Translations under genes and position numbers: made by a program | DNA from: Nocardia cyriacigeorgica | GTDB taxonomy: Bacteria > Actinomycetota > Actinomycetes > Mycobacteriales > Mycobacteriaceae | Assembly (NCBI RefSeq): GCF_010858045.1 | Contig: NZ_JAAGVC010000013.1 | Coordinates: 1 to 64,000, forward strand | Length of the DNA stretch: 64,000 bases | Direction: 5' to 3' | In this document: piece after piece, positions 25,642-34,973 of the stretch | How the letters are laid out: each line of letters opens with the position of its first letter | How positions within the stretch are numbered: the stretch's first letter is position 1 | The notes under the pieces: generated by a model | The model's input: the letters and a program-made list of their open reading frames with translations, nothing else | Databases searched by the model: none | What the model was told of the DNA's origin: nothing

Positions 25642-25665
25642 CGCCCGCTCCGTCGGCCCGGGTGC

Positions 25666-28600
25666 TCACGGGCGTCCTCGTAGGCGCAGGCCGCGCGGAG
25701 TGGCGGCGAAACCGGCGTCGGTGAGGAAGGCGGCGAAGGTGTTGCCGTGCACCGATTCGCCGTCGACCCGGTCGATCACCAGCGAATCGACCCTGCGCTC
25801 GTGTACCAGCGCGGCCAGTGCCCGCGTCGCCCGCTGCCGGGCGGTGGGATCCTCGGTGAAGGTGAGCAGCGTCTTACCGCCGCGTTCCAGATACAGCACC
25901 AGCTCACCGCCGACCAGGACCACGAGCGCGCCCGCCTTGCGGCCTGGCCGGTGCCCGGACTCGCCGTCGCCCTTGGGCCAGGGCAGGGCGGCGCCGTACG
26001 GGTTGGCCGGATCGCAGGCGGCCAATGCCAGCGCCGCACCGTCGGGCCCGTTCGCACTGCCGCGGGCGCGGTCGCCGTCGAAGGACCGAAGCCGGTCGAC
26101 CACATCGGTGGTGGAGAACTGGGCGCCGCCGAGGGAGTCGATGAAATAGCCGCGCCGGCAACGGCCACGGTCCTCGAATTCGGTGAGCACCCGGTACATC
26201 AGCGCGAAACCACCCGCCACGCCTTCGCTCTGTACCGAGCCCCTGGTGAGCACGCCGTAGCGTTCCAGGAGCAGATCGGCGGTGGCGTGCGCGCGAATCG
26301 TGTTGTCGGTCAGCCGGTCCGGGAGCAGCGACCAGCGTCCGGCGACCGTCGGCGGGCCGGAGCGGGTGGGCAGCGCCTGGCGCGGGAGGTAGGCCCGGCC
26401 GCGCGGGGTGCGGCGTGGTGAGCGGTGCGCGGTCGGCGTCCGGGTGGAACCGGCCAAGCGGGCCCGCACCGGAGCGAAGGTGTCGCCCGAGACGAGTCCG
26501 GCCCAGACCAGCTCCCACAGTGCGTCCGCCACCGCGGCATCGTCGAGCAGGCCGGTGGCATCGGAGAGCTGCCGGAAGAAGTAGGCGCCACCGCCATGTA
26601 GCTGTGGCGGCACCCGCATCAGCGCCGATTGCTCGGCTGGGCGGGGCGACCCCGCGCCCTCCGATATCGCCCCGTTGGTGGGCGCCGGTGCTCCTGGCCC
26701 GTCGGCATTGTCTGCGGTAGCCGCGGCGCGCCCCGACGCAGGGGCGCCGACCTCCACCGTCCCGCTGCCATCGGAGGTGTCACCGGGTGGTGAACCCTGT
26801 TGTACCGCAGTGGGATCAGGGCTGATATCGGGCGCGTCCAGGTCGACAAGTGTGGTCGATGGCGTCGGGGAACCCGGTGACCACGCCGGTAGCTGGGCGC
26901 CGAGTGCGGTGAGCAGGCGCAGGTGGGTTTCGGTGAGTTCGATGTCGTCGGCCGGGGGCAAGGTCACCGGTGCTTGGTCGGCGAGGTGCAGCGCGATCCA
27001 GCCGTCCTTGGCGTTGATGGCGCCGTGCCCGGACCAGCGCACTTCACCGGTGGCCATGAGTTCGTCCAGCATGGCGGGGGAGTAGTCGCGCACCCGGGCC
27101 GGCAGTACCAGCGATTCCAGGGCGGAGGCCGGGATCGGCACGCCGGCCAGCTGTTCCACCACCGCGGCCACACCGTCGATTCCGCGCAGCTCGCCGGTGC
27201 CGAGATGTTGCCAGGCGGGCAGGAAACGCCCGAAGGTCGCGGTGGACACCGGCTCGACCTCATGGCGGGCGGCGGCCAGGCTGCGTCGGCGCAGGCGGCG
27301 CAGCACCTGGGCGTCACACCATTCCGAACCTGTCGCAGCCGGCGTGAATTCGCCCTCCACCACTCGTTTCTCGGCTGCCAGCCGATGCAGGGCACCAGCG
27401 GCGACCGCGGTGCCGAGACCGAACCTGGCTGCCACCGCCTCCACCCCGAACGGGCCGTGCGTGCGGGCATAGCGCGCCACCAGATCGCCGAGCGGGTCGG
27501 CTACCGGTTCGATGAACGCGGCCGGGGTGCCGATGGGCAGCGGAACGCCCAGCGCATCACGTAATCGGGCCGCATCCTCCACCGGCGCCCACCAGGTGCG
27601 GCCGGCGAAGGAAACCTCGAGGGCGCGCCGGGCCTGGACCAGCTCGGCGAACCACGGCGCCGGATCCTCGCGGCATCGTTCGGCCGCCTCGGCGGCGGTG
27701 AGCGGTCCGAGCAGCCGCAGCAGATCGGCCAGGCCTTCGGCGTCGCGGGCCAGGCGTTCGGGGGTGAGCCGTTGCAGCTCGCGCTCGGTCTGCTCGATGA
27801 CCGACGCGTCGAGCAGCTCCCGCAGCTCCACTCGCCCCAGCAGTTCGGCCAGCAGGCTCGAATCCAGCGACAACGCCGCCGCTCGGCGTTCGGCCAGCGG
27901 GCTGTCGCCGTCGTACATGAATTGACCGATGTAATCGAACAGCAGCGCGTTCGCGAACGGTGACGGCGTCGCTGTCTCCACCTCGATCAGCCGCACCTGC
28001 CGCCGCGCCACCCGCCCGAGCAGTTCGCTCAACGCGGGCAGATCGTAGACGTCGCGCAGGCATTCGCGCACCGTCTCCAGCAGGATCGGAAAATCCGGGA
28101 ACTTGCGCGCCACATCGAGCAGCTGCGCCGAGCGCTGACGTTGCTGCCACAGCGGGGCACGTTTGCCCGGATCGCGGCGCGGCAGCAGCAGGGCACGGGC
28201 CGAGCACTCGCGGAAGCGGGAGGCGAACAAGGCCGAACCGCCGACCTGCTCGGTGACGATGTCGTCGATCTCATCGGGTTCGAAGACGAACAGTTCGGCG
28301 CCGGGCGGATCGTCGGTGGTGTCCGGCAGCCGCACCACGATGCCGTCGTCGGAGGCGTTCGGTGCGGCGTCGACCCCGAAGCGTTCCCGCAGCCGCGCAC
28401 CCACCGCGAGCGCCCACGGTGCGTGTACCGGCAGGCCGTAGGGGGAGTGCAGCACCAGCCGCCAGTCACCGAGCTCGTCACGGAAACGTTCAACGATCAG
28501 CATGCGGTCGGTGGGCAGCCGTCCGGTCGCTGCGCGCTGATCATCCAGCAACGCAAGCAGATTCGAGGCGGCGTTCTCGTCCAGCCCGGCCGCGCCGACC

Positions 28601-30606
28601 AACTCGGCCAGCGCGTCGTGCGCCGGGGCGGTGGGTGCCGCCGCACGGGTGCGCGAGCCCGTCGCGCCGCGGGAGCCGGCCCCGGCGGTGCCATCCGGTG
28701 ACGGCACCCCATCCTGATCGGCGAGCTCGGATCGGGGGCGCCGGCTACTGCCGTCCGGCTGCGCGCGCTCGGCTACCTGACCCGCGCGCCGAATGAATTC
28801 ACCCAGCGCCGCGCCCAATTCGGCCGGGCGCCCGAGCCCGTCGCCGTGCCAGAACGGCAGCCGGCCCGGCAGGCCGAACGCGGGCGTCACCAGCACCCGG
28901 TCGAAGGTGATCTCTTCGATCCGCCAGCTCGTGGCGCCGAGGGCGAAGACATCGCCAACGCGCGATTCGTAGACCATCTCCTCGTCCAGTTCACCCACCC
29001 GAGAGGCCTTTTCGCCCACCATGTACACCGCGAACATGCCGCGGTCGGGGATCGCGCCACCGGAGGTGACGGCCAATCGCTGGGCGCCGGGCCTGCCGGT
29101 CAGCGTGCCCGCGTCGCGATCCCACACCACCCGCGGGCGCAGTTCGGCGAACTCGTCGGACGGATACCGCCCGGACAGCAGATCGAGCACCGACTCATAG
29201 GCCGAACGCGGCAGCGTCGCATAGCTTCCGGTGCCGCGCACCACCTCGAACCAGGCGTCGACGTCGACCGGCTCCAGCGCGCACACCGCGACCGTCTGCT
29301 GGGCGAGGATGTCGAGTGGATGCGCCGGAATCTGGATGGCCTCGATCTGGCCGGTGGTCATGCGCTGGGCCGCGACGGCGCAGTGGATGACGTCGGTGCG
29401 GTGCTTGGGAAACAGCACCCCGCGCGAGATCTCGCCGACCTGATGCCCGGCCCGGCCGATCCGTTGCAGCCCGCTGGCCACCGACGGTGGCGCCTCCACC
29501 TGCACCACCAGATCCACCGCACCCATATCGATGCCGAGTTCGAGGCTGCTGGTGGCCACCACGCAGCGCAGCCGCCCGCTTTTCAGATCGTCTTCGATGA
29601 GCGCGCGCTGCTCTTTGCTGACCGAGCCGTGGTGCGCCCGAGCCAGCAGCGGCGCCGCACCGTGCACCACCTCGGTGGACGCGCCGAGTTGCGCGGGTGG
29701 TGCGTGCTCGGTCTCGACCGGATCGCCCGCACGCTCGGCGAAGGTCTCGTTCAGCCGGGCGGTGAGCCGTTCGGCCAGCCTGCGGGAGTTGGCGAACACG
29801 ATCGACGACCGATGGGCGAGCACCAGGTCCACTATCGCCTCGTCCACATGCGGCCAGATCGAGCCGGGCTGATCCGATTCGCCGGGCTCGGTCATATCCG
29901 CGATGGGCACCCGCACCGACAGGTCGAAGGTCTTCGGCGCCGGCGGCGAGACGATGGTCAGCGGCGCGCTGCCCACCAGGAATCGGCCCACCTCTTCGGG
30001 CGGGCGCACGGTGGCCGACAGGCCGATGCGCTGCACCGGGCGCTCGGTGAGCAGGTCAAGCCGGGCCAGTGACAAGGCCAGATGGGAGCCGCGTTTGGAA
30101 CCGGCGATGGCGTGCACCTCGTCCACGATCACCGTCCGCACGGTCCGCAGCGTCTCCCTGGCAGCCGAGGTGAGCATGAGGAACAGCGATTCCGGGGTGG
30201 TGATGAGGATGTCCGGTGGCGTGCGCTGCATCGAGCGGCGTTCGCTCGCGCTGGTGTCGCCGGAGCGCACACCCACGCTGATGTGCGGCGGGTCGAGCCC
30301 GAGCCGCTTCGCCGTCTGGGTGATGCCGACCAGCGGGGCCCGCAGATTGCGTTCCACGTCGACGGCGAGGGCCTTCAACGGCGACACGTACAGCACCGTG
30401 GTGCCAGGCTCCTCGGATTTCTCACCGGAGGCCAGCCGATCGATCGCCCACAGGAACGCCGACAGCGTCTTGCCCGAGCCGGTCGGCGCGATGACCAGGG
30501 TGTGTTCACCGGCCGCGATCGCACGCCACGCACCGAGCTGGGCGTCGGTCGGCGCCGGGAAGGCGCCGTCGAACCACTCCTGGGTCGCGGGGGAGAACTC
30601 GGCCAT
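25666..30606 (-). CDS. lhr: Lhr-type ATP-dependent 3'-5' DNA helicase
   Basis: Very large superfamily 2 helicase of about 1646 residues, in the DNA damage response. The helicase core is at the N terminus: Walker A APTGSGKT near residue 45, DEVHAIAGSKRG (motif II), LSATVRPPEEV (III), and RIGRAGHQVGE (VI). The Lhr winged-helix and C-terminal domains follow. It is about 110-130 residues longer than typical Lhr proteins because of two low-complexity insertions, at roughly residues 600-660 (28625-28780) and 1235-1330 (26610-26890). The ATG at 30606 begins MAEFSPATQ; another in-frame ATG is at 30621. Nei2 lies directly downstream. Confidence 0.95.
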   Translation of the reverse strand: MAEFSPATQEWFDGAFPAPTDAQLGAWRAIAAGEHTLVIAPTGSGKTLSAFLWAIDRLASGEKSEEPGTTVLYVSPLKALAVDVERNLRAPLVGITQTAKRLGLDPPHISVGVRSGDTSASERRSMQRTPPDILITTPESLFLMLTSAARETLRTVRTVIVDEVHAIAGSKRGSHLALSLARLDLLTERPVQRIGLSATVRPPEEVGRFLVGSAPLTIVSPPAPKTFDLSVRVPIADMTEPGESDQPGSIWPHVDEAIVDLVLAHRSSIVFANSRRLAERLTARLNETFAERAGDPVETEHAPPAQLGASTEVVHGAAPLLARAHHGSVSKEQRALIEDDLKSGRLRCVVATSSLELGIDMGAVDLVVQVEAPPSVASGLQRIGRAGHQVGEISRGVLFPKHRTDVIHCAVAAQRMTTGQIEAIQIPAHPLDILAQQTVAVCALEPVDVDAWFEVVRGTGSYATLPRSAYESVLDLLSGRYPSDEFAELRPRVVWDRDAGTLTGRPGAQRLAVTSGGAIPDRGMFAVYMVGEKASRVGELDEEMVYESRVGDVFALGATSWRIEEITFDRVLVTPAFGLPGRLPFWHGDGLGRPAELGAALGEFIRRAGQVAERAQPDGSSRRPRSELADQDGVPSPDGTAGAGSRGATGSRTRAAAPTAPAHDALAELVGAAGLDENAASNLLALLDDQRAATGRLPTDRMLIVERFRDELGDWRLVLHSPYGLPVHAPWALAVGARLRERFGVDAAPNASDDGIVVRLPDTTDDPPGAELFVFEPDEIDDIVTEQVGGSALFASRFRECSARALLLPRRDPGKRAPLWQQRQRSAQLLDVARKFPDFPILLETVRECLRDVYDLPALSELLGRVARRQVRLIEVETATPSPFANALLFDYIGQFMYDGDSPLAERRAAALSLDSSLLAELLGRVELRELLDASVIEQTERELQRLTPERLARDAEGLADLLRLLGPLTAAEAAERCREDPAPWFAELVQARRALEVSFAGRTWWAPVEDAARLRDALGVPLPIGTPAAFIEPVADPLGDLVARYARTHGPFGVEAVAARFGLGTAVAAGALHRLAAEKRVVEGEFTPAATGSEWCDAQVLRRLRRRSLAAARHEVEPVSTATFGRFLPAWQHLGTGELRGIDGVAAVVEQLAGVPIPASALESLVLPARVRDYSPAMLDELMATGEVRWSGHGAINAKDGWIALHLADQAPVTLPPADDIELTETHLRLLTALGAQLPAWSPGSPTPSTTLVDLDAPDISPDPTAVQQGSPPGDTSDGSGTVEVGAPASGRAAATADNADGPGAPAPTNGAISEGAGSPRPAEQSALMRVPPQLHGGGAYFFRQLSDATGLLDDAAVADALWELVWAGLVSGDTFAPVRARLAGSTRTPTAHRSPRRTPRGRAYLPRQALPTRSGPPTVAGRWSLLPDRLTDNTIRAHATADLLLERYGVLTRGSVQSEGVAGGFALMYRVLTEFEDRGRCRRGYFIDSLGGAQFSTTDVVDRLRSFDGDRARGSANGPDGAALALAACDPANPYGAALPWPKGDGESGHRPGRKAGALVVLVGGELVLYLERGGKTLLTFTEDPTARQRATRALAALVHERRVDSLVIDRVDGESVHGNTFAAFLTDAGFAATPRGLRLRGRP

Positions 30607-30674
30607 GAGATCAGTGTGCACCCGGGCACCGACACGTAGGCCCCGACCAGCACCGACGCCGTATCGTTGCCGCC

Positions 30675-31220
30675 GTGTCCGGCGTGCTGAAACTCGACCT
30701 GATCGGCCACGGTGTGACCGAAGCCATGCGTACCGCGCGCTTCCCCGGTGACGAGCCGCTCACCGACGCCGGGCGCAACGCCCTCGAACCGTTCCGCCCA
30801 CCCGCTGGCGCGGTGGTGCTGTTCGCCCCCGAACGCCGGGCCCGTGAGACCGGGCAGGCGCTCGGCCTGCCGGGCACGTCCGATCCGGCGCTGCGCGACC
30901 TGGACGCGGGCAGCTGGCGAGGCCGCGAACTCGCCGCGCTCGAGCCCGCCGAGGCACATGCCTGGCTCACCGATCCGGGATTTCGCGGACACGGTGGTGA
31001 ATCCGTCGACGACCTCATCGGCCGCGTCCGCGGCTGGCTCGACAGGGTCGCCGCCGGTGGCCGATCGACGATCGCCGTCACCCACCCCGCGGTGATCCGC
31101 GCCGCCCTGCTGGTCGCGCTCGACGCCCCCGCCGCTTCGTTCTGGCGCCTGGACGTCCCGCCCGGATCCGCGGTCCGGCTGCACCACCGCGGGGCGTGGA
31201 CGGTGCGGTTCGGCCGCTGA
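30675..31220 (+). CDS. Histidine phosphatase superfamily protein with altered RHG motif
   Basis: A 181-residue phosphoglycerate-mutase-fold protein from GTG 30675. The catalytic motif normally LVRHGET reads LIGHGVTE here: the nucleophilic histidine (H12) is kept but the phosphate-binding arginine is glycine (codon GGC). Other elements remain: FAPERRARETGQAL, DLDAGSWRGRELAAL and the second histidine in IAVTHPAVIRAALL. The arginine loss should weaken phosphate binding. The protein may be a poor phosphatase, use another substrate, or be non-catalytic. It is divergent from lhr (68 bp apart) and converges on pcd. Confidence 0.8.
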   Translation: MSGVLKLDLIGHGVTEAMRTARFPGDEPLTDAGRNALEPFRPPAGAVVLFAPERRARETGQALGLPGTSDPALRDLDAGSWRGRELAALEPAEAHAWLTDPGFRGHGGESVDDLIGRVRGWLDRVAAGGRSTIAVTHPAVIRAALLVALDAPAASFWRLDVPPGSAVRLHHRGAWTVRFGR

Positions 31221-31274
31221 CCGGACCGAATCGACCGAGTGGTCACCGATACGCAGGTGTGCGTCCGAGCCGAC

Positions 31275-32804
31275 TCAGCCGAATTCGATCCCCTGCGCCA
31301 ACGGCAGATCATCGGAGTAGTTGACGGTGTTGGTGGCGCGGCGCATGTACGCCTTCCACGAATCGGACCCGGATTCGCGTCCGCCGCCGGTCTGCTTCTC
31401 GCCACCGAACGCGCCGCCGATCTCCGCGCCCGAGGTGCCGATATTGACATTGGCGATGCCGCAGTCGGAGCCGTCGGCGGCCAGGAATCGTTCGGCCTCA
31501 CGCTGATCGGTGGTGAACACCGACGACGACAGGCCCTGAGGGACCGCATTGTGCAGCTCGATCGCGGTCTCGAAATCGTGGTAGGTCAGCACGTACAGGA
31601 TCGGGGCGAAGGTCTCCTCCCGCACCACCGCGGTCTGGGCGGGCATCCGGATGATGGCCGGTTGTACGTAATAGGCGTCGTCGCCGAAGCCGTCCACGCG
31701 TTCACCGCCGCAGATCAATTCCCCGCCGTCGTCGAGTGCGCGCTCGATCGCCTTGATCATCGACGCATGCGCCCTGGCGTCGATCAGCGGGCCGACCAGC
31801 ACACCGGGTTCGAGCGGATTGCCCACGCGCAGTTGCAGATACGCGCTCTCCAGCCGGTCGAGCAGCGGGCCGGCCACATCGGCGTGCACGATCAATCGCC
31901 GCAATGTCGTGCAGCGCTGGCCGGCGGTGCCCGCCGCCGCGAAGACGATGCCGCGCGCGGCCAGCTCCAGATCCGCCGACGCCGTCACGATGGCGGCATT
32001 GTTGCCGCCGAGCTCGAGCAGGCAGCGACCCAGGCGGGCCGCGACCCGCGGTGCGACCGTGCGGCCCATCCGCACCGATCCGGTCGCGCTCAGCAACGCC
32101 ACCCGTTCGTCGTCCACGAGCTGCTCGCCCGCCTCGGCGCCGCCGAGGATCAGCTGATGGATCTGCGGATCGGCGCCGACGTCGGCGGCGGCCCGGCGCA
32201 GCAGCGTATGGCAGGCCAGCCCGGTCAACGGCGTGGTCTCCGAGGGCTTCCACACCACGGTGTCGCCGCACACCAGCGCGATCGCGGTGTTCCAGGCCCA
32301 TACCGCGACCGGGAAGTTGAACGCCGATATCACTCCGACCACGCCCAGCGGATGCCAGGTCTCCATCAGCCGGTGCCCGGGACGCTCCGAGGGCATCGTG
32401 CGCCCGTAGAGCTGACGCGACAACCCGACCGCGAACTCGCAGACGTCGATCATCTCCTGCACCTCGCCGACCGCCTCGGCGCCGATCTTCCCGGCCTCCA
32501 GCGTGACCAACTCGCCCAGCTCGTTCTTGTGCGCGCGCAGCAGTTCGGCGAGCCTGCGCACCACCGCACCACGCACCGGCGCGGGAACCGTGCGCCAGTT
32601 CCGAAACGCGGTGGCGGCCCGGTCGATCGCGGCCTCGACGTCGGCGGGGGCGTCCGGGCGCAGGGTCGCCAGCTGCCCGCCGGTGATCGGGGTGCGCGCG
32701 ACCAGCGTGCCGGGCGGGGGAAGTTCGGCCCCGAGCGCGTCGAGCAGTGCTTCGGCGCGGCCCGGCAGCGTGCGGGTGGCGTGCTCGCCGACGATGTGGG
32801 TCAT
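31275..32804 (-). CDS. pcd: Piperideine-6-carboxylate/aminoadipate-semialdehyde dehydrogenase
   Basis: Aldehyde dehydrogenase family, 509 residues, oxidising alpha-aminoadipate semialdehyde (from piperideine 6-carboxylate) to alpha-aminoadipate with NAD. Visible motifs are the cofactor region SAFNFPVAVWAW and WKPSETTPLTG, the general base in LELGGNNAAI, and the catalytic cysteine in AGQRCTTLRR. The ATG at 32804 follows GGAGG at a good distance; an upstream in-frame extension is Arg-rich and unlikely. It is divergent from lrpA and lat. With Lat it forms the two-step lysine-to-aminoadipate route, used in catabolism and, in some actinomycetes, for beta-lactam precursors. Confidence 0.9.
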   Translation of the reverse strand: MTHIVGEHATRTLPGRAEALLDALGAELPPPGTLVARTPITGGQLATLRPDAPADVEAAIDRAATAFRNWRTVPAPVRGAVVRRLAELLRAHKNELGELVTLEAGKIGAEAVGEVQEMIDVCEFAVGLSRQLYGRTMPSERPGHRLMETWHPLGVVGVISAFNFPVAVWAWNTAIALVCGDTVVWKPSETTPLTGLACHTLLRRAAADVGADPQIHQLILGGAEAGEQLVDDERVALLSATGSVRMGRTVAPRVAARLGRCLLELGGNNAAIVTASADLELAARGIVFAAAGTAGQRCTTLRRLIVHADVAGPLLDRLESAYLQLRVGNPLEPGVLVGPLIDARAHASMIKAIERALDDGGELICGGERVDGFGDDAYYVQPAIIRMPAQTAVVREETFAPILYVLTYHDFETAIELHNAVPQGLSSSVFTTDQREAERFLAADGSDCGIANVNIGTSGAEIGGAFGGEKQTGGGRESGSDSWKAYMRRATNTVNYSDDLPLAQGIEFG

Positions 32805-32915
32805 CTGGGTCCTCCGCTTCGACGTCGGTGACCGGTACCTGATGCGGGTCCGGTCGCGGAATGAACGATTACAAGTTTTCTGCACGGGCCGCGTTGGCTG
32901 CGTTAGCCTTCGCTG

Positions 32916-33368
32916 ATGGCGGAAACACCGGCAAAGCCCGTTCTCGACGACATCGATCGGCTATTGATTCGCGAACTGATGGCCGATGGCCGGGCGACCC
33001 TGTCGAATCTGGCCGAGAAGGCCAGCCTGTCGGTGTCGGCGGTGCAGTCGCGGGTGCGCAGGCTGGAAGCGCGCGGCGTGATCCGTGGCTACACCGCGAA
33101 GGTCGATCCCGAGGCGCTGGGGCATCTGCTGTCGGCATTCGTCGCGATCACTCCTCTCGACCCGTCTCAACCCGATGACGCGCCCGCATTGTTGCAGCAG
33201 ATCCCTGGCATCGAGGCCTGCCACTCGGTGGCGGGCGACGAGAGTTATGTGCTGCTGGTGCGGGTGGCCTCGCCCCGGCATCTGGAGCAGCTCTTGCAGG
33301 AGATCCGCGCGACCGCCAATGTCCGTACGCGAAGCACCATCATCTTGCAGACATTCTACGACAGGTAG
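32916..33368 (+). CDS. lrpA: Lrp/AsnC family regulator
   Basis: A 150-residue feast/famine regulator. The N-terminal winged HTH is DIDRLLIRELMADGRATLSN followed by SVSAVQSRVRRLEARGVI. The C-terminal RAM ligand domain includes CHSVAGDESYVLLVRV. It stands between divergent pcd and co-directional lat, the same order as Rv3293-Rv3291c-Rv3290c, and probably controls both from the 111-bp intergenic region and the palindromes before lat. Lysine or another amino acid is the likely effector. In M. tuberculosis the homologue and lat are induced in starvation models. Confidence 0.92.
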   Translation: MAETPAKPVLDDIDRLLIRELMADGRATLSNLAEKASLSVSAVQSRVRRLEARGVIRGYTAKVDPEALGHLLSAFVAITPLDPSQPDDAPALLQQIPGIEACHSVAGDESYVLLVRVASPRHLEQLLQEIRATANVRTRSTIILQTFYDR

Positions 33369-33376
33369 GCTTTGAC

Positions 33377-33416
33377 CGGAGTTTCTCCGTTTTGTTGTAG
33401 AGATTTCGCTAAATCT
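33377..33416. promoter_or_regulatory. Two palindromes before lat (candidate LrpA sites)
   Basis: CGGAGTTTCTCCG (33377-33389) and AGATTTCGCTAAATCT (33401-33416) are both perfect inverted repeats within the 64 bp between lrpA and lat. The centres are 26 bp apart. The second is AT-rich and ends 17 bp before the lat start. Lrp-type regulators often bind such phased arrays. The first could instead be a weak lrpA terminator. Confidence 0.45.
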
Positions 33417-33432
33417 TTCGTACCCTGCGGAT

Positions 33433-34782
33433 GTGACCATCGAACTGGAGCGCACCCGCCCGGATGGTGACGAGGTATCGGTCACCACCGCATCCCGAGT
33501 CCATGAGATCTTGTCGGCGAGCATCCTCGCCGATGGCTTCGAGCTGGTTCTTGACCTACGACAATCGCAGGGTCGCCAGCTCGTCGACGAACGTGACGGC
33601 ACCGTCTACCTGGACATGTTCGGCTTCTTCGCCTCTAACGCGCTCGGCATGAATCATCCGGCGCTCGCCGGTGACGAGGCGTTCGTCGCGGAGCTGGCCG
33701 CCGCCGCCCTCAACAAACCGAGCAACTCCGACATCTACACCGTCGCCATGGCCCGCTTCGTGGAAACCTTCGTGCGGGTGCTCGGCGATCCCCGGCTGCC
33801 GCACCTGTTCTTCATCGACGGCGGCGGTCTCGCCGTGGAGAACGCGCTCAAGGTGGCTTTCGACTGGAAGAGCAGGCATAACGAAAGCCACGGCCGCTCA
33901 CCGCGTCTCGGCACCCAGGTGATGCACCTGACCGGCGCTTTCCACGGACGCACCGGCTACACGATGTCGCTGACCAATACCGACCCGAACAAGACCGCCC
34001 GCTTCCCGGCCTTCGCCTGGCCGCGCATCGATGCGCCGTACCTGGGCGAGGGACGCGATATCGCCGCGGCGGAACGGCTCGCGCTCGATCAGGCCGCGCG
34101 TGCGTTCGCCGAGAACCCGCACGACATCGCGTGTTTCATCGCCGAACCGATCCAGGGCGAGGGCGGCGATCGCCATCTGCGCCCTGAGTTCTTCCTCGCA
34201 ATGCAGCAGCTGTGTCACGACAACGACGCACTGTTCGTACTCGACGAGGTGCAGACCGGTGTCGGCATGACCGGAACCACCTGGGCCTACCAGCAATTCG
34301 GATTGACACCGGATGTGGTGGCCTTCGGGAAGAAGACCCAGGTCTGCGGTGTGATGGCAGGCGGGCGCGTGGACGAGGTGCCCGACAACGTGTTCGCGGT
34401 GAGTTCCCGGCTGAACTCGACCTGGGGCGGCAACCTGACCGATATGGTGCGCACCCGCCGCATCCTCGAGGTGATCGAACGCGACGGACTCGTGGAACGC
34501 TCCCGGCTGCTCGGCGCGCACCTGCTCGACCGGCTCACCGAGCTGGCGCAGCGGCATCCGACCGTCACCGAACCGCGAGGTCGCGGGCTCATGTGCGCGA
34601 TCACGCTGCCCGACACCCGCTTCCGCGACGATGTGCTCACCCAGCTGCGCGAACGCGAGCACGTACTCATCATCGGCACCGGCGAACGCGGCATCCGATT
34701 CCGTCCGCCGTTGACGGTGACCGTCGAGGAACTCGACGCGGCGGTGACGGCGCTGGACCGGGTGCTCACCGACCTGCACTGA
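33433..34782 (+). CDS. lat: L-lysine 6-aminotransferase
   Basis: Transfers the epsilon-amino group of lysine to 2-oxoglutarate, giving aminoadipate semialdehyde/piperideine 6-carboxylate. The 449 residues are exactly the length known for this enzyme. The PLP lysine is K300 in VVAFGKKTQVCGV, the same number as in the M. tuberculosis enzyme. Other motifs are TGAFHGRTGYTMS, FIAEPIQGEGG and LDEVQTGVGMTG. It starts at GTG 33433, 64 bp after lrpA. In M. tuberculosis lat is followed by the sigF locus; here an unrelated lipoprotein gene follows. Confidence 0.95.
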   Translation: MTIELERTRPDGDEVSVTTASRVHEILSASILADGFELVLDLRQSQGRQLVDERDGTVYLDMFGFFASNALGMNHPALAGDEAFVAELAAAALNKPSNSDIYTVAMARFVETFVRVLGDPRLPHLFFIDGGGLAVENALKVAFDWKSRHNESHGRSPRLGTQVMHLTGAFHGRTGYTMSLTNTDPNKTARFPAFAWPRIDAPYLGEGRDIAAAERLALDQAARAFAENPHDIACFIAEPIQGEGGDRHLRPEFFLAMQQLCHDNDALFVLDEVQTGVGMTGTTWAYQQFGLTPDVVAFGKKTQVCGVMAGGRVDEVPDNVFAVSSRLNSTWGGNLTDMVRTRRILEVIERDGLVERSRLLGAHLLDRLTELAQRHPTVTEPRGRGLMCAITLPDTRFRDDVLTQLREREHVLIIGTGERGIRFRPPLTVTVEELDAAVTALDRVLTDLH

Positions 34783-34973
34783 GCGATCGACGGTTTCCCG
34801 CCCTGTACGGCGCGGACAGCTGCGCTACCGGGTGGCTATCCCTATGCTTCGCTGCCATGTCCTCCCGTCAGCACCACAATTCAGCGCCGGTGGCCGGCGT
34901 TCGCGGTCAGTGTTCGGAGGCTGCGACGCGGGTCTCCGGTGCCAGACCCCATACCTGTCGAATCGACCACGGC

